In this document: positions 9,134 through 18,282 of the stretch, in pieces | How positions within the stretch are numbered: position 1 is the stretch's first letter | Layout of the letters: each line of letters begins with the position of its first letter | The notes under the pieces: generated by a model | Seen by the model: only the letters and a program-made list of their open reading frames with translations | Database searches by the model: none | What the model was told of the DNA's origin: nothing | Source: Synechococcus sp. WH 8109 | Lineage (GTDB): Bacteria > Cyanobacteriota > Cyanobacteriia > PCC-6307 > Cyanobiaceae | DNA length: 64,000 nt | Assembly (NCBI RefSeq): GCF_000161795.2 | Contig: NZ_CP006882.1 | Span: 930,001 to 994,000, forward strand | Direction: 5' to 3' | Made by a program: the position numbers and the translations under genes

Positions 9134-9502
9134 TCACTCCTCCTCGAGGGGAATGCGAGTGGTGACACGCCCTTTGCCGAAGTGGCGTCCGAACTGGAGC
9201 TCGTACACCTCATCCTCATCCTGGGTTTCAGCTTCCAGGGGGCCGATGGCGCGGGCGACGCAGAGCAGGCCGTAGCCCTTGTCCCTCAGCTCCCGCGACA
9301 GACCCATGGCTTCGCGCTGGTCGAGGCTGCCCCTCTGCACGCGAACGGCGCATTCCGTGCAGCATCCGTTTCTGCAAGAGAAAGGAAGTGGGTCACCCTG
9401 CTCTTCGAAGCTGTGGAGGATGTAGTCCCCCTCAGGGACGTTGTGGGTGATGGTGCGACCCTCCTGGCGCCAGTGAATCGTGATCCTGTGGCTGGGACGC
9501 AT
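9134..9502 (-). CDS. 2Fe-2S plant-type ferredoxin
   Basis: A 122-residue ferredoxin with the cysteine pattern C43-x4-C48-x2-C51 and a distal C81 (YGLLCVAR), which binds one [2Fe-2S] cluster. It differs from photosynthetic PetF by a longer acidic C-terminal tail (ETQDEDEVYELQFG followed by RIPLEEE). The start ATG at 9502 (MRPSHRITIHW) is chosen because an upstream extension would run into the tRNA gene on the other strand. Its stop abuts the Shine-Dalgarno of the phosphatase gene, so the four genes from here to 6793 probably form one transcription unit. Confidence 0.9.
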   Translation of the reverse strand: MRPSHRITIHWRQEGRTITHNVPEGDYILHSFEEQGDPLPFSCRNGCCTECAVRVQRGSLDQREAMGLSRELRDKGYGLLCVARAIGPLEAETQDEDEVYELQFGRHFGKGRVTTRIPLEEE

Positions 9503-9555
9503 GAAGGTCTGCTGGCAGTGCCCTGCTACATTCTCACCTGCCCCATTTAGCCGGT

Positions 9556-9642
9556 GGAGAGCTGGCCGAGTGGTCGAAGGCGCAGCACTGGAAATGCTGT
9601 ATAGGGGCAACTCTATCGAGGGTTCGAATCCCTCGCTCTCCG
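9556..9642 (+). tRNA. tRNA-Ser (GGA)
   Basis: The 87-base gene folds as a class II tRNA. The acceptor stem GGAGAGC (9556-9562) pairs with GCTCTCC (9635-9641), with discriminator G at 9642. The anticodon stem CAGCA/TGCTG flanks the loop CTGGAAA, anticodon GGA at 9590-9592. A long variable arm and the T-loop sequence GGTTCGAATCC follow. The CCA end is not encoded. It decodes UCC and UCU serine codons. Confidence 0.97.
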
Positions 9643-9647
9643 CTTCT

Positions 9648-9675
9648 CCGGTCCTTCAGGACCGGATTTTTTTTT
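9648..9675 (+). terminator. Rho-independent terminator after tRNA-Ser
   Basis: A 7-bp GC-rich stem CCGGTCC/GGACCGG with a TTCA loop is followed after one A by nine T residues. It begins only five bases after the tRNA, so it most likely ends the tRNA transcript. On the opposite strand there is no T-run, so it does not serve pstB. Confidence 0.93.
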
Positions 9676-9727
9676 GCTCATTTGAGGTCTGTACGTCAAA
9701 GGTCTTGGCCGGGGTGAATGACAGCAA

Positions 9728-10549
9728 TCAGCCGAAACGACCGGAGACGTAGTCCTGGGTGGCCTGTTGTTGGGGGGCGTTGAAGATCTTGTCGGTGTCG
9801 TTGAATTCCACGAGATAACCCACCTTTCCGGTTCCGCCTTCAACGGCCTCTGCGTTGTAGAAAGCAGTCATGTCGCTGACACGAACGGCCTGCTGCATGT
9901 TGTGCGTGACGATCACGATGGTGAAGCTCTTCTTGAGCTCATGCATCGTCTCCTCGATCTTCAACGTTGAGATGGGGTCGAGGGCTGAACAAGGCTCATC
10001 CATGAGGATGACCTCCGGCTGAATCGCGATTGTGCGGGCGATGCAGAGGCGCTGCTGCTGTCCGCCGGACAGCGAATACCCGCTCTCATTCAGCTTGTCT
10101 TTGCACTCATCCCAAACCGCCGCCTGGCGGAGGGATCGCTCAACAAGCTCATCCATGTCTCCCGTGTAGCCATTGATGCGTGCGCCGAAGGCGATGTTTT
10201 CGTAGATGCTTTTCGGGAATGGGTTGGGTTGTTGGAACACCATTCCGATCCGTCGGCGCACTTCCACGGGATCAATCCTGGGCCCGTAGAGGTCTACACC
10301 TCCAAACAGGATGCTTCCCTTCAGTGAGCAACCTTCGATCAGATCATTCATTCGATTCAATGAACGAAGCACCGTGGACTTTCCACAGCCAGATGGGCCA
10401 ATGAATGCCGTCACCTTGCCGCGGGGGATCTCGCAGTAGACATTTTTGACGGCTTCGAAATTGCCGTAGCTGATCGTGACGTTATGCAGGGAAAGGGCGA
10501 CGTCTGTGTTGTGGGACTCGATGGCTTGGATCTGTTGAAGAGTCGTCAT
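9728..10549 (-). CDS. pstB: Phosphate ABC transporter ATP-binding protein
   Basis: A 273-residue ABC ATPase of the high-affinity phosphate importer. It has Walker [10 protein letters not shown] at about 51-59, the signature [13 protein letters not shown] and Walker [14 protein letters not shown], then the switch histidine in [11 protein letters not shown]. The ATG at 10549 ([12 protein letters not shown]) is taken as the start; the frame is open further up into pstA but lacks homology. It is the last gene of the pstC-pstA-pstB unit, 20 bases after pstA. The phosphate-binding protein PstS and PhoU are not in this window. Confidence 0.97.
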   Translation of the reverse strand: MTTLQQIQAIESHNTDVALSLHNVTISYGNFEAVKNVYCEIPRGKVTAFIGPSGCGKSTVLRSLNRMNDLIEGCSLKGSILFGGVDLYGPRIDPVEVRRRIGMVFQQPNPFPKSIYENIAFGARINGYTGDMDELVERSLRQAAVWDECKDKLNESGYSLSGGQQQRLCIARTIAIQPEVILMDEPCSALDPISTLKIEETMHELKKSFTIVIVTHNMQQAVRVSDMTAFYNAEAVEGGTGKVGYLVEFNDTDKIFNAPQQQATQDYVSGRFG

Positions 10550-10569
10550 TGTTTTATGTAGAAAATGGT

Positions 10570-11487
10570 TTATTTGCCAGCAAATCGCGCCAGCCAGCGA
10601 GAAAGAAGGTTCAGGGCCAGGATCATCACCACGAGCACAAACGATCCGGCCCACGCCAGCTCGTTGTGAAATTCGTAGGGCATGATCGCGAAGTTGTAGA
10701 TCATCACCGAGAGGGTCGCGATTGGAGCGAAGATCCCTTCCGGCGTGAGCAGATCCGACCAGAACGGTGAGAACAGAGCGGTGAAGATCAAAGGAGCTGT
10801 TTCCCCTGCTGCTCGGGCGATGCCAAGCACAACCCCTGTGGCAATCGGGGTTAATGCGGCAGGGAGGGTGATTCGAACAACGGTGACAAACCGGGATGCC
10901 CCCACGCCGAGGGCACCACGCCGGAGATCGTCGGGCACCAGCTTCAGGCCTTCATCAGTGGTTTTGATCACTGTGGGAAGCATCAGCACCGCCAGCGCCA
11001 TGCCTCCGGCCATGGCGCTGTATGCGTTCCCGAACAGAATTCGACTGGTGACGATCGTGCCGTAAATAAAGACGCCAGCAATGATCGATGGCACCCCAGC
11101 CAGCACATTGGTGCCGAAGCGGATGAATTGAGCGAACCATCCCGAACGGGAGTATTCAGCCAGAAAAACGCCGCCACCGACGCCCACCGGAACGGCGATC
11201 AGCGCAGCGATGGCCGTCACCACAAGCGTTCCAACGATTGCATTGGCGATGCCACCCTCTTCGAGGCCTGGCGGTGGTGGCAGTTGCGTCAGCAGAGCCA
11301 GGCTGATCTTGCTGCCCCCCTGTACGAGCACGTAACCCAGCACCAGGATCAGGGGCAGGACAGCAATCGCGGCAAATAGAGCTGCCAGAAACGAGAGAGC
11401 CCTGCTGCTGATGTTTCTGCGTTGAAGGGGTTTGTAGCTGAGGTCAGATGCTGACTCTGCTTGGTTGTGGGTGAGCGTTTGTGTCAT
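10570..11487 (-). CDS. pstA: Phosphate ABC transporter permease PstA
   Basis: A 305-residue inner-membrane permease. Hydrophobic segments are spread over the sequence, the first around residues 30-55. The conserved ATPase-contact loop is [20 protein letters not shown] near residues 192-211. The start codon lies two bases beyond the stop region of pstC, indicating coupled translation. Function in phosphate import follows from its pairing with PstC and PstB. Confidence 0.96.
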   Translation of the reverse strand: MTQTLTHNQAESASDLSYKPLQRRNISSRALSFLAALFAAIAVLPLILVLGYVLVQGGSKISLALLTQLPPPPGLEEGGIANAIVGTLVVTAIAALIAVPVGVGGGVFLAEYSRSGWFAQFIRFGTNVLAGVPSIIAGVFIYGTIVTSRILFGNAYSAMAGGMALAVLMLPTVIKTTDEGLKLVPDDLRRGALGVGASRFVTVVRITLPAALTPIATGVVLGIARAAGETAPLIFTALFSPFWSDLLTPEGIFAPIATLSVMIYNFAIMPYEFHNELAWAGSFVLVVMILALNLLSRWLARFAGK

Positions 11488-11488
11488 G

Positions 11489-12436
11489 TCAGTACTTCAG
11501 GCTTAAACGCTTCACGATCCACTGGGCAAAAATATTCACGCACAGGGTGAGAACAATCAGTACGAATGCTGCGTACATCAGTGATGACACCTGGGAGCCA
11601 TCCGCCTCACCAAATTGATTGGCCAACATCGCTGCGATGGTGTTGCCGGGAGCTAGCAGCGACACGCTGAAGTTGTTGGAATTTCCGATGATCATCGTCA
11701 CCGCCATGGTTTCGCCCATCGCCCGGCCTAAGGCCAACATCACACCACCAATGATTCCGGAAATCGCTGCAGGGAGAATCACATTGATGATGGCTCCCCA
11801 GCGGGTTGTGCCTACCCCATAGGCCGCCTGGCGGAGTTGCCGTGGAACCTGATTCAGGCAATCACGGGAAATCGCCGTGATGATCGGCAGTATCATCACC
11901 ACCAGGATTAACACTGCAGGAATGGTGCCAGGACCCATCGGTGGGGTGCTGAACAGGGGGATCCAATTGAACAGTTGATAGAGAAGTTCAAGCCCAGGTC
12001 TGATGAACGGTTCCATCACAAAAATGGCCCAGAGGCCAAGCACCACCGATGGAATTGCGGCGAGCAGTTCCACCATCAGGCCGATCACGTCCCTGATCCG
12101 CTTGGGGATGATGTTTTCGGTGATGAAGATGGCTGTGCCAACCCCGAGGGGCACCGCAATCATCAAGGCCAGCAGTGATGTGATCAAGGTGCCGTAGATC
12201 GCTGCCCCGGCCCCGTACTGATCGTCCACGGGATTCCAGTCTGAGGTGACCAGAAATTGCCAGCCGTAGCGGGCCATGGAATCCAGGCTTCCCTGGAAAA
12301 CCACCACCAGGATTGAGAACAGAACGATCGCCACAACGGAGGCCATGGCGATGGCGAGGTTTCTGAAACTTATGTCCACCAGTCTTTCCGCTGGTGGACG
12401 GCTTCGGAGCAAGTAACGACTGTCCGCGTCGGACAT
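11489..12436 (-). CDS. pstC: Phosphate ABC transporter permease PstC
   Basis: A 315-residue permease and the first gene of the pst operon. A membrane helix at about residues 27-51 is followed by a periplasmic loop (GWQFLVTSDWNPVDDQYGAG) and four or five more helices. The contact loop with PstB is LRQAAYGVGTTRWGAIINVI. A tandem Pho-box-like element lies about 50 bases upstream, consistent with control by the PhoB/PhoR (SphR/SphS) system. There is no pstS immediately upstream, unlike the usual pstSCAB order. Confidence 0.96.
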   Translation of the reverse strand: MSDADSRYLLRSRPPAERLVDISFRNLAIAMASVVAIVLFSILVVVFQGSLDSMARYGWQFLVTSDWNPVDDQYGAGAAIYGTLITSLLALMIAVPLGVGTAIFITENIIPKRIRDVIGLMVELLAAIPSVVLGLWAIFVMEPFIRPGLELLYQLFNWIPLFSTPPMGPGTIPAVLILVVMILPIITAISRDCLNQVPRQLRQAAYGVGTTRWGAIINVILPAAISGIIGGVMLALGRAMGETMAVTMIIGNSNNFSVSLLAPGNTIAAMLANQFGEADGSQVSSLMYAAFVLIVLTLCVNIFAQWIVKRLSLKY

Positions 12437-12483
12437 GCATCCAATGGCGTGCCCTTACAACGTATGACCCGAACCGTTTGAGG

Positions 12484-12502
12484 TCATTAAGAACGTCTTA
12501 AG
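12484..12502 (-). promoter_or_regulatory. Tandem Pho box upstream of pstC
   Basis: On the minus strand the sequence reads CTTAAGAC, GTT, CTTAATGA: two 8-base units of CTTAA type with an 11-base period, which matches the layout of cyanobacterial Pho boxes. A weak third unit (CAAACGGT) follows after another three bases. A possible -10 element (CATACG) lies about 18 bases downstream on the same strand, and pstC starts at 12436. It is inferred to be the binding site of the phosphate-responsive regulator. Confidence 0.75.
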
Positions 12503-12559
12503 CGGGGGCTGGAGCCGGTTTGAACCTGCCGTTAGCGTGGGGATCAAGTTTTCATGGAT

Positions 12560-14551
12560 ATGGGGCGGATCGTCGGAATCGATCTGGGGACCACCAATTC
12601 GGTAGTCGCTGTGCTGGAGGCAGGTCGTCCCCACGTGATCGCCAATGCCGAGGGCGGCCGAACCACCCCATCCGTTGTCGGATACACCAAAGATCAGGAA
12701 CTGCTGGTGGGGCAGCTGGCCCGCCGCCAGCTGGTGCTCAGTCCCCGAAACACCTTCTCGAACCTGAAGCGGTTCGTCGGCCGGGACTGGGACGAGCTGG
12801 AGGACAGCAGCCTGTCGGTTCCCTACACGGTGCGTGCCAACGACCAGGGGCAGGTTCGGGTGCCCTGTCCGGTGACCGAGCGGGAATACGCGCCCGAAGA
12901 ACTGGTGGCCAGCATCATTCGCAAGCTTGTCGACGACGCGTCCACCTATCTGGGTGAACCGGTGGAAGCGGCCGTGGTGACCGTGCCCGCTTACTTCAAC
13001 GATGCGCAGCGCCAGGCCACCCGCGACGCCGGACGCCTGGCGGGCATATCGGTGGAGCGGATTCTCAATGAGCCCACCGCAGCTGCACTGGCCTATGGCT
13101 TTGACCGCAGCGCCGTCAAACGGGTCTTGGTCTTCGACCTCGGTGGAGGAACCTTTGACGTGTCGCTGCTGCGCATCGCCAATGGAGTTTTTGACGTCAA
13201 GGCGACAAACGGCGACACGCAACTCGGCGGCAACGATTTCGATCAACGCATCGTTAACTGGCTGGCTGATGCCTTTGAGGAGGAGCACAGGGTTGATCTG
13301 CGCCGCGATCGTCAGGCCTTGCAGCGGTTGACGGAAGCGGCTGAGAAGGCGAAGCAGGAACTCTCCGGTGTGCTGAGCACCCCCATTTCGCTTCCCTTCA
13401 TTGCCACCGGCAGCGATGGTCCGCTGCACATCGAAACCCGCCTGGACCGTGCCACCTTCGAAGGGCTCTGCCCCGATCTGCTGGATCGTCTGCTAAGTCC
13501 AGTCCAGGCGGCGCTACGCGATTCCGGTTTGTCGGCTGATGACATCGATGACGTCGTGCTGGTAGGCGGTGCCACGCGGATGCCGATGGTTCAGCAACTG
13601 GTGCGCACCCTCGTGCCGATCGATCCCTGCCAATCAGTGAATCCAGATGAGGTGGTGGCGATCGGTGCTGCGGTGCAGGCCGGAATCCTCACCGGTGAAC
13701 TCAGGGATCTGCTGCTCAACGACGTCACCCCCCTGTCGCTGGGACTGGAGACCATCGGCGGATTGATGAAGGTGCTGATTCCCCGCAATACGCCGATACC
13801 CGTGCGTCAGTCCGATGTGTTCAGCACCTCGGAAGCCAATCAGTCGTCCGTGGAAATCCATGTCTGGCAAGGGGAGCGCCAGATGGCGACGGACAACAAA
13901 TCCCTCGGACGTTTCAGGCTCTCAGGGATTCCACCTGCCCCGCGGGGGGTGCCCCAGGTTCAGGTGGCCTTCGACATCGATGCCAATGGTCTGCTGCAGG
14001 TCAGTGCCACAGACCGCACCACCGGCCGCAAGCAGTCGGTGTCGATTCAGGGCGGCTCGAACCTCAATGAGGAGGATGTGATCGCTCTGCTGGCGGAAGC
14101 GGAAGCGAGGGCTGATGAGGACAGGCGCAAACGCAATCAGATCGAGCGCCGCAACCGGGCACAGACCTTGCTTGCCCAGGCGGAACGGCGCCTGCGGGAT
14201 GCCTCGCTCGAGTTGGGGCCCTATGGAGCTGAACGGCAGCAACGGGCCGTTGAAATGGCCATGCGTGACGTGCAGGACTGCCTCGCCAACGACGACCTTC
14301 AGGAGCTTGATCTCTGCGTGAGTGGTCTCGAGGAGGCGTTGTTCGGGCTGAACCGCCGGCTGTCGGCGGAACGTCAGGCCGATGGCAGCCCGCTTCAGGG
14401 GATCCGCAACACCCTGGGCTCTCTCAAGGATGAGCTGTTTGCCGATGACTGGGACGACGACCCCTGGGGTCCCCCCAGCCGTCCGGGTGACCGTGGCCGT
14501 GGTCTGAGCCGGCGTGACCCTGCACCTTGGGACGATGACATCTACCGCTGA
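12560..14551 (+). CDS. dnaK: Hsp70 chaperone DnaK (one of the cyanobacterial paralogues)
   Basis: A 663-residue Hsp70 reading from [18 protein letters not shown]. The ATPase domain carries the phosphate-1 motif, [13 protein letters not shown] and the hinge-proximal [13 protein letters not shown]. The substrate-binding domain has [18 protein letters not shown]. The C-terminus is acidic and Trp-rich ([11 protein letters not shown], then [10 protein letters not shown]) instead of the EEVD-like or DnaK2 tail, so this is one of the accessory DnaK forms (DnaK1 or DnaK3). An ATG six bases earlier is also possible. Its last 17 bases overlap a dnaJ-like gene, so the pair is coupled. It is divergent from pstC. 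Confidence 0.93.
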   Translation: MGRIVGIDLGTTNSVVAVLEAGRPHVIANAEGGRTTPSVVGYTKDQELLVGQLARRQLVLSPRNTFSNLKRFVGRDWDELEDSSLSVPYTVRANDQGQVRVPCPVTEREYAPEELVASIIRKLVDDASTYLGEPVEAAVVTVPAYFNDAQRQATRDAGRLAGISVERILNEPTAAALAYGFDRSAVKRVLVFDLGGGTFDVSLLRIANGVFDVKATNGDTQLGGNDFDQRIVNWLADAFEEEHRVDLRRDRQALQRLTEAAEKAKQELSGVLSTPISLPFIATGSDGPLHIETRLDRATFEGLCPDLLDRLLSPVQAALRDSGLSADDIDDVVLVGGATRMPMVQQLVRTLVPIDPCQSVNPDEVVAIGAAVQAGILTGELRDLLLNDVTPLSLGLETIGGLMKVLIPRNTPIPVRQSDVFSTSEANQSSVEIHVWQGERQMATDNKSLGRFRLSGIPPAPRGVPQVQVAFDIDANGLLQVSATDRTTGRKQSVSIQGGSNLNEEDVIALLAEAEARADEDRRKRNQIERRNRAQTLLAQAERRLRDASLELGPYGAERQQRAVEMAMRDVQDCLANDDLQELDLCVSGLEEALFGLNRRLSAERQADGSPLQGIRNTLGSLKDELFADDWDDDPWGPPSRPGDRGRGLSRRDPAPWDDDIYR

Positions 14552-15467
14552 GCCTGATTACTGGTCTCTGCTGGGGGTCGATGCCGACTGCACGGATCAG
14601 CAACTGAAACGGGCTTTTCGCCGGGAGGCGCGCCGCTGGCACCCCGATCTCAACAGCAACGATCCCTTTGCTGAAGAGCGCTTCAAGTTGGTCAATGAGG
14701 CCTATGCGGTGCTCAGCGATCCCCGCCGGCGTGAGGTCTGGCAGCGGGGGGCTGGATTCCGTGCGGATGTTGCCGATCCCTTTGCCAAGGGCTTCCCAGA
14801 TTTTGAGGACTACCTCGATGTGATCTTCGGCGCCGGAACAGGTCGTTCCCCAGCTGAGGTTGAGGACGAGCCCGATTCCCCCGTTCGGGGTGATGACGCC
14901 AGCCGTGACAGCAGGGCCTATGAAACTCCGGTTTCGGCACCGCCGCCGCCGCCGCCGGTGCGTGCCGTGGAAGATCTTGAGTCGGTGGTCCATCTCACTC
15001 CGGATCAGGCCCTCCAGGGATCCGTGGTGGAACTGACGCTCGATGACGGCACAGTGATCGAGCTGAACACGCCCCCCTTTGCTGGGGATGGCTGGCGTCT
15101 GCGGCTTGAAGGCGTTGCCCCCGGCGGCCGTGATCACTTCCTGCAGCTCAGGGTCGTGACCAACGACGGCCTGCGGATTGATGGTCTGAGGGTGCTCTAC
15201 AAGCTGATGCTGTTCCCACCGGATGCAGCCCTTGGCTGCGCTGTGGACGTGCCGACCCTAGATGGCCCTGTGACGCTGCAGGTTCCTCCAGGCTCATCCA
15301 GTGGACGTTTGCTGCGGCTGCGGGGGCGTGGGCTGCAGCTTGATGACGAGCGGGGTGACCAGTTGGTGGAGATAGTTGTGGTGATTCCGTCGGATCTGGG
15401 TGATGCGGAACGGGCCCTCTACCGACGTCTTCAGGAACTGGCGAGCGAATCCGAGCAGGGTGGTTGA
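14535..15467 (+). CDS. DnaJ-type co-chaperone without zinc fingers
   Basis: A 310-residue J-domain protein. The J domain spans about residues 8-73 with the HPD signature at 36-38 (RRWHPDLNSND). A low-complexity linker with six prolines follows, and then the C-terminal substrate-binding domain (TLDDGTVIELNTPPFAGDGW; VDVPTLDGPVTLQVPPGSSS). The cysteine-rich zinc-finger module of classical DnaJ is absent, so it is a type II/CbpA-like partner. The ATG at 14535 lies inside the end of dnaK. It presumably serves the DnaK encoded just upstream. Confidence 0.9.
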   Translation: MTSTAEPDYWSLLGVDADCTDQQLKRAFRREARRWHPDLNSNDPFAEERFKLVNEAYAVLSDPRRREVWQRGAGFRADVADPFAKGFPDFEDYLDVIFGAGTGRSPAEVEDEPDSPVRGDDASRDSRAYETPVSAPPPPPPVRAVEDLESVVHLTPDQALQGSVVELTLDDGTVIELNTPPFAGDGWRLRLEGVAPGGRDHFLQLRVVTNDGLRIDGLRVLYKLMLFPPDAALGCAVDVPTLDGPVTLQVPPGSSSGRLLRLRGRGLQLDDERGDQLVEIVVVIPSDLGDAERALYRRLQELASESEQGG

Positions 15468-15510
15468 CGATGGGTGAGACTCCGGTCCGGTTGATCTGAC
15501 GGTTTTTCCG

Positions 15511-15954
15511 ATGCGCGTCCACGTCCTGCTCTTTGATGCCGGTACGGATAGCGAAGGCATCCACTCGCTTGAAATCGCCGGACGAACCGTGGTTCTGCTG
15601 TTTGAGAACATCGACGATGCCGAGCGTTATGCCGGTCTTTTGGAGGCCCAGGACTTTCCGGTTCCGACGGTGGAGGCCCTCGATCGGGAAGACGTTGATC
15701 TGTTCTGCCGTGAGGCCGGCTACGAGGCTCGGGTGATCGAGTCGGGCTTTGTGCCCAGCAATGACGAGGAGCGTCTGTTTATGGCGCCGCCCCAGATCAA
15801 CCGAGATGTGAGCAACTGGAAGGACGACACAGTTTCGGACGACGGGGTGGTAGAGCAGCAGGGCGTGGAGCCGGCGCGCCAGGGACTGGAGACCGAACCG
15901 GAATCGAATCCTGAACTGGATGAGCTGCGTCGGCGCCTGGAGGGTCTGCTCTGA
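15511..15954 (+). CDS. DUF3110 domain protein
   Basis: A 147-residue cyanobacterial protein of unknown function. The DUF3110 core runs from MRVHVLLFDAGTDSEGIHSL to about residue 90 and includes VVLLFENIDDAERYAGLLEAQ and REDVDLFCREAGYEARVIE. The remaining third is acidic and probably disordered, ending in a short helix (LDELRRRLEGLL). No membrane segment or catalytic motif is apparent. It lies 43 bases after the dnaJ-like gene and three bases before murQ. Confidence 0.88.
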   Translation: MRVHVLLFDAGTDSEGIHSLEIAGRTVVLLFENIDDAERYAGLLEAQDFPVPTVEALDREDVDLFCREAGYEARVIESGFVPSNDEERLFMAPPQINRDVSNWKDDTVSDDGVVEQQGVEPARQGLETEPESNPELDELRRRLEGLL

Positions 15955-15957
15955 GCT

Positions 15958-16908
15958 ATGGCCGTGTTCGACCCAGATCTGGAGCCCTCCATCGACCGCG
16001 GCCACCTGCTTACCGAGCAGAGCAACCAGCGCAGTTCACGCCTGGATCAGCTCGACACCCTGGCGCTGGTGGAGTTGTTTGCGGACGAGGATCGTCGCCC
16101 CCAGCAAGCCGTCGCCGCGGTCGCCCCGGCCCTGGCCCAGGCGGTTGATGCCGTTGCCGAGCGCCTCCGTGCCGGCGGCCGCCTCTTCTACCTGGGTGCT
16201 GGCACCTCCGGACGGCTGGGGGTGTTGGATGCCGCGGAATGTCCGCCCACCTTCTGCAGTGATCCCCAGCAGGTTCAGGGGGTTCTCGCCGGTGGTTCCG
16301 CCGCGTTGCTGCGCAGCTCCGAGGGGCTTGAGGACATTGAGGGCGCCGGACGTGCCGATCTGGAGGAGCGGGGCTTCTGCGACAAGGATTGCCTGGTGGG
16401 CATCGCCGCCGGCGGCACCACCCCCTACGTGCGGGGTGGGCTGTCGTTCGCCAAAAGCATCGGAGCCCTCGCCATCACCATGGCCTGTGTTCCGACGGAG
16501 CAGGCGCCTCTGCCCTGCGACATTGACATCCGCCTGCTCACGGGCCCTGAGCTGCTGACGGGATCCACCCGGATGAAGGCCGGAACTGCCACAAAACTGG
16601 CCTTGAACACCCTCTCCACCGCCGTGATGGTGAAGCTGGGCAAGGTCTACGGCAACCGCATGGTGGATGTGGCCGCCAGCAACAGCAAGCTGGTTGACCG
16701 GTCCCTGCGGATTCTGCGTGATCTTGCCGGTGTAGAGCGGGAGCGGGGGCTGACGCTTCTGGAGGAGGCCGGAGGATCGGTGAAACTCGCCCTGTTAATG
16801 ACCGCTGCAGCCTTGTCGGTGGACCAGGCCAAGGCTCTTCTGCAGCAGCACAACCAACAGCTGCGGCCTGCCTTGGCCGCCTGCGGCGCTCAGCTGGCGG
16901 AGGCCTGA
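15958..16908 (+). CDS. murQ: N-acetylmuramic acid 6-phosphate etherase
   Basis: A 316-residue SIS-domain lyase ether hydrolase that splits D-lactate from MurNAc-6-phosphate in cell-wall recycling. The SIS core is visible as LGAGTSGRLGVLDAAECPPT, then GIAAGGTTPYVRGG, and the family block STRMKAGTATKLALN. Length and ends fit MurQ. Its 3' end overlaps the convergent mtnP gene by 19 bases. An amidase that could feed the same recycling pathway is encoded at 23744-24631. Confidence 0.94.
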   Translation: MAVFDPDLEPSIDRGHLLTEQSNQRSSRLDQLDTLALVELFADEDRRPQQAVAAVAPALAQAVDAVAERLRAGGRLFYLGAGTSGRLGVLDAAECPPTFCSDPQQVQGVLAGGSAALLRSSEGLEDIEGAGRADLEERGFCDKDCLVGIAAGGTTPYVRGGLSFAKSIGALAITMACVPTEQAPLPCDIDIRLLTGPELLTGSTRMKAGTATKLALNTLSTAVMVKLGKVYGNRMVDVAASNSKLVDRSLRILRDLAGVERERGLTLLEEAGGSVKLALLMTAAALSVDQAKALLQQHNQQLRPALAACGAQLAEA

Positions 16909-17798
16909 TGGAACGGTCCCCAGTATGGGGTGGTGAACAGATCAAGTTTGGACCGGGTCTGCGCCGGGACTTGATCTTTGGGGGTGATCAGGGCATCGGA
17001 GAGGGCTGTGTGGGCCGGCGAGGCTGGAGGGTCCTGCTTGATCCGTTGCATCAATCCACTCAGGATCGGTTCGGTGGCTGAGGCATTGGCCTGAAGGTTG
17101 CCGATCACCATCTCCACCGAGACGGCGGCGTGATCCTCATGCCAGCAGTCGAAGTCGGTGACCATGCTCAGGGAGGCGTAGGCCAGTTCGGCTTCCCGGG
17201 CCAGTCGAGCTTCGGTGTGATTAGTCATCCCGATCACCGAACAGTCCCAGGAGCGGTACAGCTTGCTTTCGGCCCGGGTGGAGAAGGCGGGGCCCTCCAT
17301 GCATAGATAGGTGCCACCGCGGTGCAGCCGTCGACCCTCCGGCAACCCCTGCTCGGCGGCATCGGCCAACAGGTAACTCAAATTGGGGCAGAAGGGGTCC
17401 GCAAGGCTGACGTGGGCCACGCAGCCGTTGCCGAAGAAACTGGCGGGCCGATCACGGGTTCGGTCGATGAACTGATTGGGCACGACCATGTCGCGCGGCT
17501 GCAGATGCCCCTGCAGCGACCCCACCGCTGAGAGCGAGATCAGCCAGCGCACACCCAGTGAACGCATCGCCCAGATGTTGGCCCGGTAGGGCACTTCACT
17601 GGGAAGCAGATGGTGATGGCGGCCGTGGCGGGCCAGGAAGACGGTTTCAACGCCCTCGAGCTCTCCCAGGCGCAATTGATCGGATGGTGCTCCGAAGGGT
17701 GTGTCGACCCTGCGTTCCTCCACCTGGCGCAAGCCGGGGATCGAATAGAGACCGCTGCCGCCGATCACACCGACGCGGGCTTGGGAGAGGTCGGGCAT
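16890..17798 (-). CDS. mtnP: S-methyl-5'-thioadenosine phosphorylase
   Basis: A 302-residue enzyme of the PNP/MTAP family that cleaves methylthioadenosine, the by-product of polyamine synthesis, to adenine and methylthioribose-1-phosphate. Landmarks are [15 protein letters not shown] at the N-terminus, [20 protein letters not shown] (phosphate and sugar site), [15 protein letters not shown], and the base-binding loop [19 protein letters not shown]. The ATG at 17798 matches the family start. The C-terminal 30 residues are extra relative to core MTAPs. It is convergent with murQ, overlapping by 19 bases. Confidence 0.92.
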   Translation of the reverse strand: MPDLSQARVGVIGGSGLYSIPGLRQVEERRVDTPFGAPSDQLRLGELEGVETVFLARHGRHHHLLPSEVPYRANIWAMRSLGVRWLISLSAVGSLQGHLQPRDMVVPNQFIDRTRDRPASFFGNGCVAHVSLADPFCPNLSYLLADAAEQGLPEGRRLHRGGTYLCMEGPAFSTRAESKLYRSWDCSVIGMTNHTEARLAREAELAYASLSMVTDFDCWHEDHAAVSVEMVIGNLQANASATEPILSGLMQRIKQDPPASPAHTALSDALITPKDQVPAQTRSKLDLFTTPYWGPFHQASAS

Positions 17799-17838
17799 GG
17801 TCGGCGTCTCTTTACACTCCAAGTTTGCTCGCGCCACC

Positions 17839-18282
17839 ATGACCAAGGCCTTGATGGACACTGAAGCAGGCCTGATCGAGCTCGAGCTGTTCGAAGCCGA
17901 TGCCCCGGACACTGTCGCAAACTTCGTGAAGCTGGCCAAAGATGGCTTCTACGACGGTCTGGCCTTTCATCGCGTCATCCCCGGCTTCATGGCCCAGGGG
18001 GGATGCCCCAACAGCCGTGAAGGGGCCCGCGGCATGGCGGGTACCGGCGGCCCCGGTTACCGGATCGATTGCGAGATCAACCAGCAGAAGCACCAGGCCG
18101 GCACCCTGGCCATGGCCCATGCGGGTCGCAACACCGGCGGCTCGCAGTTTTATATCTGCCATGAGGCTCAGCCTCACCTTGATGGAGTGCACACCGTGTT
18201 CGGCCACACCGGCAACATGGATGTGGTGCTGAAGCTGGCCAACGGCTCCAAGATCAACCAAGTGACGATCCAGGAAGGCTGA
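17839..18282 (+). CDS. Cyclophilin-type peptidyl-prolyl isomerase
   Basis: A compact 147-residue cytoplasmic cyclophilin with no signal peptide. It contains the active-site arginine motif [15 protein letters not shown], the GGSQFYI block and [13 protein letters not shown]. The ATG at 17839 ([11 protein letters not shown]) is preferred over an upstream GTG because it fits the family. It is divergent from mtnP with 40 bases between starts, and its stop directly abuts the stop of ribBA on the other strand (TGATCA). Confidence 0.93.
   Translation: MTKALMDTEAGLIELELFEADAPDTVANFVKLAKDGFYDGLAFHRVIPGFMAQGGCPNSREGARGMAGTGGPGYRIDCEINQQKHQAGTLAMAHAGRNTGGSQFYICHEAQPHLDGVHTVFGHTGNMDVVLKLANGSKINQVTIQEG

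Noticed and set aside
12455-13429. Long minus-strand open frame opposite the 5' half of dnaK
   Set aside because: It is an antisense shadow of dnaK and also covers the Pho-box region; no homology is apparent.
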